This document shows, one piece after another, positions 22,188 through 27,484 of a stretch of DNA of 27,484 nucleotides. Source of the DNA: SpSt-77 sp049972045 (GTDB taxonomy: Bacteria > Chloroflexota > Anaerolineae > B4-G1 > DUEL01). The translations under genes and the position numbers were made by a program. The notes under the pieces were generated by a model, which saw nothing but the letters and a program-made list of their open reading frames with translations, searched no databases and was not told the DNA's origin. Numbering within the stretch: position 1 is the first letter of the stretch; each line of letters begins with the position of its first letter. The stretch is taken from positions 1 through 27,484 of the forward strand of contig JBMFKS010000038.1 of assembly GCA_049972045.1 (NCBI GenBank). The letters are read 5' to 3'.

Positions 22188-22216
22188 AGTATATCACCGC
22201 GCGGGGATTTTGTCAA
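22188..22216 (-). promoter_or_regulatory. marR-ABC operon promoter
   Basis: On the minus strand TTGACA (22216-22211), a 17-base spacer and TATACT (22193-22188) match the sigma70 consensus at 11 of 12 positions. The expected start near 22181 precedes the operator palindrome. Confidence 0.85.
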
Positions 22217-22314
22217 GGGGGCAAATATGAACCATCCCCAGGTACGGGGAGAAAAAAACCCGGCTTGCCCTGGCGAGAGTCTATGCTGGTTCTCATCGGG
22301 ACCGACCATAGGGA

Positions 22315-22358
22315 GCGAAACAAAAGCGGCCTCCACCGGAACCGGGCGGAAGCCGCTT
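22315..22358 (-). terminator. Intrinsic terminator of the foldase gene
   Basis: On the minus strand AAGCGGCTTCCGCC pairs with GGTGGAGGCCGCTT (12 of 14 Watson-Crick, the rest wobble) around a seven-base loop and is followed by TTTGTTTCG. It lies about 170 bases beyond the foldase stop codon and just upstream of the marR promoter, insulating the two units. The rest of the gap 22359-22530 shows nothing recognisable. Confidence 0.7.
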
Positions 22359-22530
22359 CTGATTTGCTACAGACAACCCCTGCGCCGCTCCTACCGGCAC
22401 GGGGAGGGCACCCTCGTCAGCATCGCATTTGCTGCTGGATGCCTTTTACTGGTAATAAAGTTAACTGTTCACCATTGCTTCTATGCGGGCTGCTCCACAG
22501 CGCCACTTCTTGTGGGCTTTTAGCCAAAGC

Positions 22531-23736
22531 CTATTGGGTCGGAACCTTTGATGCCCAGTCCTCGCTGTATTGAACCGTTGCCATTTGGCCCTGGAGCCAC
22601 TCCTGGAAGGCCCGCTGCTCCTCGTAGGAGCGCAGCCAGGATTCCAGTTCCCGCACCTCGCGGCCCATGACCTGTACAATATACCAGCGACCATCCGTTC
22701 CCGCCAGAGGGGCAGTGTATTGCTGTACCGGGGTCTCCCAAACGGTGCTGGCGGCCTCTTCGCCGAACTGCTCCGTCAGGAACCCCCGCGTGACCCACTC
22801 CGGCTCGCTGGCATACGCCTGGCTCTCTTTGTCCGCATTGATCTCCGTCGCGATGTCCTCCCACTTCTCCCCTTTGCCCAGCCGCTCGGCGACCTTCCCG
22901 GCTTCCTCTTGCGTGGAGAACGAGAAGTAGCGAATCTGGACCTGCTCCATCGTCTGGGGGACTTCCGCCGCTATCGCCTGCCGGAGTTTGTCGTAGAGCA
23001 GGCTGGCCTCCACCATCGCGCGGAACTTGGCCTCGCTGAGGCCGCTGGGCTTCAGGTAGGTTTTCATGTAGTCCTGATAGCGGCGGTCAAACTCTTCCTT
23101 TGGCACAGGCGTCGGTTCCGGGGTCGCTGTAGCCGTCAGAGTTGTTTCCGCCGTCACCGGGGCGGTGGGGACGACCGTGGGGGTCAGGAGGGCCGCCATA
23201 GCCGCATCCCGATCGTAGCCGAACTGCTCCTCAATGGCCCGGTCTACCTCTTCCTGGGAGACGGAAATCCCGCGCCGGGCCGCCTCCTGCCGGATGATTT
23301 CCTCCTGCACCATCCGGTCCAGCACCTCTTTGCCCAGCGCCGTCGCGTAGGTCTCAGAGAGCATAGAATCCAGTTGGCGGATTTGATTGTTCAGGTACTC
23401 CAGCAGGAAAGAGACGTTAGGGTCGGTAGGGTCCAGTTCCATCCGTCGAGCGGTATAGTAGTCCCGCTGTTGCTCCAGGACGATGCGGTAGTGCCGGACG
23501 CGGGCCTGGAAATCGGCCGTGGTGATAGGGACGCCGTTGACGGTGGCAACCGGCACCCGGCCCTTGAAGACATTCTCAGCCAGGTACCCATAGAGCAGGA
23601 TGCCGATGACCAGAACGCCAACGGCGACCGTCCCGGCGATAATCCAGCGGGTCAGACGCGCTTCCCGTTCCGCTCGGGTGCGCTGTTTCTTGGTCATTGG
23701 GCGCGGTGCGGCAACTTCTTTCCGTTTTTTGGACAT
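22531..23736 (-). CDS. Membrane-anchored SurA/PrsA-like parvulin-type peptidyl-prolyl isomerase (foldase)
   Basis: The 401-residue protein has a basic cytoplasmic N-terminus (MSKKRKEV... RTRAEREARLTR), one TM anchor (WIIAGTVAVGVLVIGILLYGYL, residues ~31-52 of the chosen form), a SurA_N-like chaperone region beginning PVATVNGVPITTADFQARVRHYR, a Thr/Pro-rich linker (TPTVVPTAPVTAETTLTATATPEPTPVP, inside the chaperone part), and a C-terminal parvulin-like PPIase region (VQIRYFSFSTQEEAGKVAERL ... WVTRGFLTEQFGEEA ... GRWYIVQVMGRE). It is expected to assist folding of exported proteins outside the cytoplasmic membrane. An in-frame ATG at 23784 exists, but the ATG at 23736 has GAGGG seven bases upstream and begins the conserved sequence. 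It is monocistronic, with an R1 copy upstream and a terminator downstream. Confidence 0.88.
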   Translation of the reverse strand: MSKKRKEVAAPRPMTKKQRTRAEREARLTRWIIAGTVAVGVLVIGILLYGYLAENVFKGRVPVATVNGVPITTADFQARVRHYRIVLEQQRDYYTARRMELDPTDPNVSFLLEYLNNQIRQLDSMLSETYATALGKEVLDRMVQEEIIRQEAARRGISVSQEEVDRAIEEQFGYDRDAAMAALLTPTVVPTAPVTAETTLTATATPEPTPVPKEEFDRRYQDYMKTYLKPSGLSEAKFRAMVEASLLYDKLRQAIAAEVPQTMEQVQIRYFSFSTQEEAGKVAERLGKGEKWEDIATEINADKESQAYASEPEWVTRGFLTEQFGEEAASTVWETPVQQYTAPLAGTDGRWYIVQVMGREVRELESWLRSYEEQRAFQEWLQGQMATVQYSEDWASKVPTQ

Positions 23737-23879
23737 GTTGACCCTCGGTGGAGAAACTCTCAGCGGACGATTTCCCGCCGCCACAAAAAACCATCTTCGT
23801 AACTGCCCACCTCACCCTTCCCCCCGCCTCCTCTGGCTTTTTGCCCGTTATTCCCCTGGAGGTAGCAATCCGACTCCTG

Positions 23880-24020
23880 TAGTGGTCAGTCAAGTTTATA
23901 CTTATGGGTCCGAATGGCCGACGCGGCCAGGGGCCCATGCAGGCCACAAGTAGGCAACTGCAAGCAGTTGCCCTACTGGAGGGCGCAAAGACCCACAAAA
24001 GTGCTGTTGACAAACCACTA
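23880..24020 (+). repeat. R1 element, copy C (full length, best terminal repeats)
   Basis: This 141-bp copy has the cleanest ends: TAGTGGTCAGTCAAG at the left and TTGACAAACCACTA at the right, i.e. TAGTGGT-NN-GTCAA terminal inverted repeats bounded by TA dinucleotides. One G is missing in the left arm of the central hairpin (GTAGGCAACTG instead of GTAGGGCAACTG). It lies upstream of the foldase gene in the 620-base gap behind rpsR. Confidence 0.92.
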
Positions 24021-24087
24021 GGCGGGTTGCAGAGATTTTCTCACCGCCGTCCCCAAAAAGGCCCAACTTCAAGGGAGGAGAAGAAAT

Positions 24088-24128
24088 GGGGGTTGGGGGC
24101 GGCGGTTTCGCCGCCGCCCCCAACCCCC
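24088..24128. repeat. R3 GC hairpin, copy 4
   Basis: Perfect 18-bp arms (GGGGGTTGGGGGCGGCGG and complement) surround TTTCG. The G-rich arm also contains G runs that could form alternative structures. It is preceded by a purine-rich GGAGGAGAAGAAATGG stretch. It lies between the foldase and rpsR genes. Confidence 0.85.
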
Positions 24129-24263
24129 TCTTGTTCCCCGTTTTCCCCCGACTGAAGGGAGCAGGGGGAAAGGGAGGATGAGGGGGTCAAAATGGGCCCG
24201 CCGAGCCGGGAGGGTAGGCAGTTACCACTCTTCCTTTTGGGGGAAGGGGGGATAAGAGAGGGG

Positions 24264-24298
24264 TTTTGCGGCGGCGGCCTCCGGCCGCCGCCGCAAAA
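24264..24298. repeat. R3 GC hairpin, copy 5
   Basis: Perfect 16-bp arms (TTTTGCGGCGGCGGCC and complement) close a TCC loop 58 bases beyond the rpsR stop. It is nearly identical to copy 3 at 17245-17279. The remaining gap sequence between 24129 and 24356 is purine-rich and without a gene. Confidence 0.85.
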
Positions 24299-24356
24299 TT
24301 CCCCTACTCCCCCTATCCCTCCCGCTGCCGCAGGCGAACGGGCAAGGGGGAATGAA

Positions 24357-24677
24357 TCAGGCCGGGTGGGTGTAATCCACGACGAACGGCAGAAGGGCCA
24401 GGTGGCGGGCTCGCTTGATGGCCTGGGCCAGTTGCCGCTGATGGCGGGCGCAGAGGCCTGTCTGCCGCCGGGGCCGAATCTTGCCCCGCTCGCTCAGGAA
24501 ACGACTCAGCGTATCGGCGTCCTTATAGTCCACCTTCTCCACCTTTTCTGCACAAAACACACACCGACGCACAGGCCGCCGCCACTGGGTCTGCTGGGTT
24601 CGGGCCTCCCCTCGCGCGGCGGCCGTAGCCCGACCCGCCTGCCGTCCTCCAGATGATAGCCGTCTTTCTTCTGCCAA
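24357..24677 (-). CDS. rpsR: 30S ribosomal protein bS18
   Basis: The 106-residue product carries a variable basic N-terminal extension (~38 residues) and the conserved bS18 core: RRCVFCAEKVEKVDYKDADTLSRFLSERGKIRPRRQTGLCARHQRQLAQAIKRARHLALLPFVV. The three cysteines CVFC and GLCARHQR are those of zinc-binding-type (C+) S18 proteins. S18 binds S6 and 16S rRNA in the platform. The start codon is TTG (24675-24677), supported by GGAGGTGAGGA directly upstream; no in-frame ATG suits better. It belongs to the rpsF-ssb-rpsR unit, but is separated from ssb by 153 bases occupied by an R2 element. rplI, often next, is not present. Confidence 0.96.
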   Translation of the reverse strand: MAEERRLSSGGRQAGRATAAARGEARTQQTQWRRPVRRCVFCAEKVEKVDYKDADTLSRFLSERGKIRPRRQTGLCARHQRQLAQAIKRARHLALLPFVVDYTHPA

Positions 24678-24693
24678 TCCTCACCTCCAGCAA

Positions 24694-24824
24694 TCTGAAA
24701 ACCACGAAGGACACCAAGAACACGAAGACTTCGGTGTGCTTTCACCCCCTCGGGCAGAGCCCTCGGGGCGAAGCCGCTTTCCGGCATTTCTTTCCTTCGT
24801 GTCCTTTGTGGTAGATTTTTCAGA
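24694..24824. repeat. R2 element, copy B, inserted between ssb and rpsR
   Basis: This 131-base element is bounded by TCTGAAAA (24694-24701) and TTTTCAGA (24817-24824), an exact 8-bp terminal inverted repeat, with CCACGAAGGACACCAAG-type arms just inside and a GC-rich centre (CCCTCGGGCAGAGCCCTCGGGGCGAAGCC). It begins a few bases after the ssb stop and ends just before the rpsR ribosome-binding site, splitting an otherwise tight ribosomal operon. Confidence 0.8.
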
Positions 24825-24830
24825 CTATCT

Positions 24831-25247
24831 CTAAAACGGAAACTCCTCGCCAATGGCCCCTTCGCCCCCAAGCATCTCTTCCTCTGGCATCTCCGGCTGT
24901 TCTTCCAGGGGCTGCGGACGACCGCCCAGGATAATCATCTCCTGAGCGACCAGTTCCGTGCGGAAGTGCTTCTTGCCCTCCGCATCCTCCCATCCCCGGG
25001 TCTGCAGGCGCCCCTCAATGTATACCTGATGCCCCTTGCGCAGCCGCTGCTTGCAGATTTCGGCCAGATTTCCCCAGGCGACCACGTTGAACCACTCCGT
25101 CTCCTCACGCCGCTCGCCGTTGGAGTTGGTCCAGCCACGGGTGGTCGCGACGCTGAAGGAGGTCACCGGCCGCCCGGCCGGCGTATACCGCATCTCGGGA
25201 TCCCGACCCAGGTAACCGATAATCATCACCTTGTTCAGCCCTCTCAT
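24831..25247 (-). CDS. ssb: Single-stranded DNA-binding protein
   Basis: The 138-residue bacterial SSB has one OB fold (~1-105): NKVMIIGYLGRDPEMRYTPAGRPVTSFSVATTRGW, EETEWFNVVAWGNLAEICKQRLRKGHQVYIEGRLQTRGW, and FRTELVAQEMIILGG, then a short acidic, Pro/Glu/Met-rich linker and the interaction tip GEEFPF, the counterpart of the DDIPF tail that recruits replication and repair partners. The linker is short, as in many thermophile-type or Chloroflexota SSBs. The ATG at 25247 is preceded by AAGGAG and a second GGAG. It follows rpsF by 15 bases, the classical rpsF-ssb-rpsR arrangement, and precedes the R2 element. It is likely co-transcribed from the rpsF promoter. Confidence 0.97.
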   Translation of the reverse strand: MRGLNKVMIIGYLGRDPEMRYTPAGRPVTSFSVATTRGWTNSNGERREETEWFNVVAWGNLAEICKQRLRKGHQVYIEGRLQTRGWEDAEGKKHFRTELVAQEMIILGGRPQPLEEQPEMPEEEMLGGEGAIGEEFPF

Positions 25248-25262
25248 CTCCTGTACTCCTTG

Positions 25263-25553
25263 TTAATCTTCGTCCGTACGAACAATCAGGTACCGGAGAA
25301 TCGGCTCCTTGAGTTTGAGCGCCCGATCCATCTCCGCCATGCCTCTGGCGTCCAGGCTGAATGCCATCAACACATACTGGCCTTCCCGGACTTTGCGAAT
25401 GGGATAGGCCAGTCGTCGGAGTCCCCAGGGCTCCACTTTGTGGACGGTGCCGCCTCTGGATTCCACCAGGCCTTTTACCTCGTCTATCACGGCGGCCAGC
25501 CCCTCCGAGTCCACCTGGGGATGCACAATATAGGTCAGTTCATATTGTCGCAT
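25263..25553 (-). CDS. rpsF: 30S ribosomal protein bS6
   Basis: The 96-residue S6 begins RQYELTYIVHPQVDSEG and contains ESRGGTVHKVEPWGLRRLAYPIRKVREGQYVLMAFSLD and a final LKEPILRYLIVRTDED, all typical. S6 partners S18 on the small-subunit platform and in some bacteria the S6-S18 complex represses its own mRNA. The reading frame is open upstream to 25739, but that part only translates the heptamer array; the ATG at 25551-25553 follows AAAGGAGGT 11 bases earlier and starts the conserved sequence. A clear promoter lies at 25638-25666. It is first gene of the unit. Confidence 0.97.
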   Translation of the reverse strand: MRQYELTYIVHPQVDSEGLAAVIDEVKGLVESRGGTVHKVEPWGLRRLAYPIRKVREGQYVLMAFSLDARGMAEMDRALKLKEPILRYLIVRTDED

Positions 25554-25583
25554 GGACGGTTGAAACCTCCTTTCCACGGGATT

Positions 25584-25605
25584 GCCTCCGGTCCGCGCCG
25601 GAGGC
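25584..25605 (-). promoter_or_regulatory. Hairpin in the rpsF 5' leader, possible S6:S18 autoregulatory element
   Basis: GCCTCCGG and CCGGAGGC (8 bp) enclose a six-base loop in the predicted ~78-base leader, ending 30 bases before the rpsF start. S6:S18-binding leader motifs are known upstream of rpsF in many bacteria, but I could not match the conserved CCG-box architecture with certainty, so this assignment is tentative. Confidence 0.4.
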
Positions 25606-25637
25606 GGAAAGCCCGTCCGGGCATGGAAACGGGCATA

Positions 25638-25666
25638 ATCATAACACAGAGCGCGAAATTTGGCAA
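25638..25666 (-). promoter_or_regulatory. rpsF-ssb-rpsR promoter
   Basis: On the minus strand TTGCCA (25666-25661), a 17-base spacer and TATGAT (25643-25638) match the sigma70 consensus at 10 of 12 positions. Initiation is expected near 25631. The heptamer array H1 begins only four bases upstream of the -35 box, at 25671. Confidence 0.8.
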
Positions 25667-25670
25667 ATCG

Positions 25671-25747
25671 GACCACAGACCACGGACCACAGACTACGGA
25701 CCACGGACCACGGACCGCAGACCACGGACCACGGACCACAGACTACT
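25671..25747 (+). repeat. Heptamer array H1, 11 units of GACCACG
   Basis: Eleven consecutive 7-base units follow the consensus GACCACR: GACCACA, GACCACG, GACCACA, GACTACG, GACCACG (twice), GACCGCA, GACCACG (twice), GACCACA and GACTACT. It lies directly upstream of the rpsF promoter. Its last unit overlaps a solo R1 terminal repeat (TACTGGTTAGTCAA, 25744-25757). Confidence 0.92.
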
Positions 25748-25829
25748 GGTTAGTCAAATGTACATTTGTGGCTTCAAGGACTGAGGATGAATGGCTAATA
25801 AAAGATGTAAGCCGAAATTCAATTTCGGC
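25744..25829. repeat. Solo R1 terminal repeat plus GCCGAAATT hairpin
   Basis: TACTGGTTAGTCAA (25744-25757) repeats the left terminus of R1 copy D (25831-25844) exactly but is followed by unrelated sequence. A perfect 9-bp hairpin GCCGAAATT-C-AATTTCGGC (25811-25829) abuts the left end of R1 copy D. Confidence 0.65.
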
Positions 25830-25830
25830 C

Positions 25831-25975
25831 TACTGGTTAGTCAAGTTTATACTTATGGGTCCGAATTGCCGACGCGGCCAGGGGCCCATGCAGGCCACAA
25901 GGCGTAGGGCAACTGCGAGCAGTTGCCCTACTGGAGGGCACAAAGACCCACAAAAGTGCTGTTGACAAACCACTA
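25831..25975 (+). repeat. R1 element, copy D (full length) between the two heptamer arrays
   Basis: This 145-bp copy has ends TACTGGTTAGTCAAG and GTTGACAAACCACTA and the central hairpin GTAGGGCAACTGC-GA-GCAGTTGCCCTAC. It carries a three- to four-base insertion (GCG before the hairpin) relative to copy C. It lies between array H1 (upstream of rpsF) and array H2 (at the ftsK stop). Confidence 0.92.
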
Positions 25976-25986
25976 CGGACCACTGT

Positions 25987-26063
25987 CTGTCGTCTGTCGT
26001 CTGTCGTCCGTCGTCTGTCGTCCGTCGTCTGTCGTCTGTCGTCCGTCGTCGGTCGTCGGCGGT
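25987..26063 (-). repeat. Heptamer array H2, 11 units, inverted relative to H1
   Basis: Read on the minus strand the units are ACGACAG/ACGACGG (equivalently GACGACA/G), a one-base variant of the H1 unit GACCACA/G. There are eleven 7-base units, the last two degenerate. The array runs into the ftsK stop codon (26063-26065), so it begins exactly where coding ends. Confidence 0.9.
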
Positions 26064-27484
26064 CAGCCCTCGCCGCCGATGACCCGGCGGGGACGGCCAG
26101 CGGCCTCCGGCGGGCCGACCAGCCCCATCTCCTCCAGCCGCTCTATCAGCCGGGCCGCCGTTGGGTAGGCAATGCGCAACCGGCGTTGCAGGTAGGAGGC
26201 AGAGATGGTCTCGCGGGTCCGCAGAAGAGCGATGGCCTGCTGGAGCAGGTCGTCCTCCTCCTGCGCGGTGACCGCGGGGGAAACGCCGCCCGCCGGCATC
26301 ATGGACTCCCACGGCGCTTCGCCCGCCCACCCCGGCATCTGTTGCTGCCAGAACTCCACCACCCGCTGAATCTCCGCTTCGCTCACATAGCACCCCTGGA
26401 GCCGCACGGGGTGGCCGGCGTCCGCGGCCAGGTAAAGCATGTCCCCCTTGCCCAGGAGCGTCTCCGCGCCGGGCATATCCAGGATGACCCGCGAGTCCAC
26501 CTGACTGGCCGTGGCGAAGGAGATGCGGGCCGGGAAGTTGGCCTTGATGAGACCCGTCACTACATCCACACTGGGCCGCTGGGTGGCGACCACCAGGTGG
26601 ATGCCGGTGGCGCGGGCCATCTGGGCGATCCGGCAGATGGTCCGCTCCGTCTCCTCCGGGGCCAGCATCATCAGGTCCGCCAGTTCGTCTATCAGGACGA
26701 CGATGCGGGGAATGCACAGGGAGGGATCGCTCCGCCCCACTTTTTCGTTGTAATCATCTATATGCCGGGCGCCGGCGGCGGCGAAGCGGCGGTACCGTTC
26801 GTCCATCTCGTGGGCCACCCACCGTAACACCCGACCGATGCGGTCCAGTTCCACTTCGGTGTGCCCGAGGAGGTGAGGCAGGCCGTTGAAACGGACCAGT
26901 TCCACCATCTTAGGGTCAATCATCACAAACCGCAGTTGGTCGGGCCGATTGGTCATCGCCAGGCAGGTGGCCAGCGCCTTGATGCAGACGGATTTGCCGG
27001 AGCCGGTGGTGCCGGCGATGAGGAGATGGGGCATGGTGCTCAGGTCCGCCACCACCGGTGTCCCGGCGACGTCCTCCCCCAGCGCGATGGTCAGGGGAGA
27101 ATCCATGGTGGCGAAAGCGTCGCTCTCCATCACCGAGCGGAGGGAGACCCGGCTGACCCGGTCGTTGGGCACTTCAATGCCCACGACGGAGCGGCCGGGG
27201 ACGGGGGCCTCCACCCGCAGGGATGGGGCTGCCAGGGCCAGCGCCAGGTCGTCAGCCAGGGCCGCGATCTGGCTGACCCGGACTTTGTGAGGGCGTCGCT
27301 GGCCATCGGGGCCGGGCCGTTCGGTGAAACCCGGCGCGATGCCGAACTGGGTGACGGCGGGGCCCCGCCGGACCTCCACCACCTGGACGGGGAGTCCGAA
27401 TTGGGCCAGCGTCTCCACGATGATGCGGCTTTTGCGACGCACCTCCTCGTCGGAGAGGCCGACCTCCTCCCCTTCATCCAGCAG
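26063..27484 (-). CDS. ftsK: FtsK/SpoIIIE-type DNA translocase (5' end beyond the window)
   Basis: Only the C-terminal ~473 residues are present; the frame stays open through the right edge (LLDEGEEVGLSDEEVRRKSR...), so the N-terminus and any membrane segments are outside. Seen: the alpha/beta motor with the Walker A GTTGSGKS after LSTMPHLLIA, RFVMIDPKMVEL, a Walker B VVLIDELADLMML, QMARATGIHLVVATQRPSVDVVTGLIKANFPARISF, and DSRVILDMPGAETLLGKGDML, all classical FtsK/SpoIIIE motifs; then a C-terminal winged-helix gamma domain (LLQQAIALLRTRETISASYLQRRLRIAYPTAARLIERLEEMGLVGP) that recognises KOPS/SRS-type polar DNA sequences. It pumps chromosome DNA through the septum. The stop codon TGA at 26063-26065 is immediately followed by heptamer array H2. 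Confidence 0.96.
   Translation of the reverse strand: MLDEGEEVGLSDEEVRRKSRIIVETLAQFGLPVQVVEVRRGPAVTQFGIAPGFTERPGPDGQRRPHKVRVSQIAALADDLALALAAPSLRVEAPVPGRSVVGIEVPNDRVSRVSLRSVMESDAFATMDSPLTIALGEDVAGTPVVADLSTMPHLLIAGTTGSGKSVCIKALATCLAMTNRPDQLRFVMIDPKMVELVRFNGLPHLLGHTEVELDRIGRVLRWVAHEMDERYRRFAAAGARHIDDYNEKVGRSDPSLCIPRIVVLIDELADLMMLAPEETERTICRIAQMARATGIHLVVATQRPSVDVVTGLIKANFPARISFATASQVDSRVILDMPGAETLLGKGDMLYLAADAGHPVRLQGCYVSEAEIQRVVEFWQQQMPGWAGEAPWESMMPAGGVSPAVTAQEEDDLLQQAIALLRTRETISASYLQRRLRIAYPTAARLIERLEEMGLVGPPEAAGRPRRVIGGEG

Noticed and set aside
25554..25739. N-terminal extension of bS6
   Set aside because: It translates the heptamer array and the promoter; the ATG at 25553 with AAAGGAGGT starts the conserved protein.
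25671..26063. CRISPR array
   Set aside because: The heptamers are contiguous with no spacers, and R1 copies are dispersed and far apart. No cas gene is present.
1..27484. Defence island, prophage or biosynthetic cluster
   Set aside because: All recognisable genes are housekeeping, signalling or transport. No nuclease-toxin, restriction, phage structural or NRPS/PKS gene was found.

Overview
The window is a GC-rich stretch of bacterial chromosome, densely coding but with unusually repeat-laden intergenic DNA. Gene content and style suggest a member of Chloroflexota (Anaerolineae-like): a CHASE2 cyclase, an EGY-like site-2 protease, a parvulin-type foldase with a Thr/Pro linker, leaderless-looking promoters and short tandem heptamers. 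This is inference from gene style; there is no rRNA or other phylogenetic anchor here. No transposase, CRISPR array, tRNA, rRNA or prophage gene was seen.

Layout, left to right. (1) 151-2021, minus: a FemAB-type aminoacyltransferase and a class I methyltransferase, overlapping by ATGA and divergent from a plus-strand ZIP metal transporter (2114-2884). Both divergent promoters leave almost no 5' leader. (2) 3636-4220, plus: the RNA 2',3'-cyclic phosphodiesterase ThpR. (3) 4523-7875, minus: a four-gene run of glycine C-acetyltransferase-like PLP enzyme, TPR lipoprotein, isoaspartyl peptidase and an orphan ThiS/MoaD-like sulfur carrier, headed by a perfect-consensus sigma70-type promoter at 8044-8072. 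(4) 8369-11578, plus: ClpB and a macro-domain protein. (5) 12100-15677, minus: a signalling run of site-2 protease, CHASE2-adenylate cyclase and a NarL-type response regulator, with no histidine kinase. (6) 16117-17205, minus: a peptidase S51/cyanophycinase-like protein fused to the C-terminal tail of cysteinyl-tRNA synthetase. (7) 17324-22141, minus: a MarR regulator with a clear promoter and operator, followed by the two halves of a heterodimeric ABC exporter. (8) 22531-25553, minus: the parvulin-type foldase, then rpsR, ssb and rpsF (ribosomal protein S18, SSB, S6; transcribed rpsF-ssb-rpsR). (9) 26063 to the window end, minus: the C-terminal part of an FtsK/SpoIIIE translocase.

The most interesting layer is intergenic. 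I distinguish four repeat families and two heptamer arrays. R1 is an approximately 142-bp element with terminal inverted repeats and a central hairpin (four full copies, two partial). R2 is a family with CACGAAG-type ends, flanked by TCTGAAAA, lying just beyond stop codons. R3 is a set of five perfect GC hairpins with a trinucleotide loop (TTC/TCC) in four and a five-base loop in the fifth. R4 is a composite hairpin block (two copies). The two heptamer arrays each have 11 units and lie in opposite orientation around one R1 copy between ftsK and the rpsF promoter. R1 looks like a non-autonomous, MITE-like element, and one copy supplies the stop codon of the S51-CysS fusion gene.
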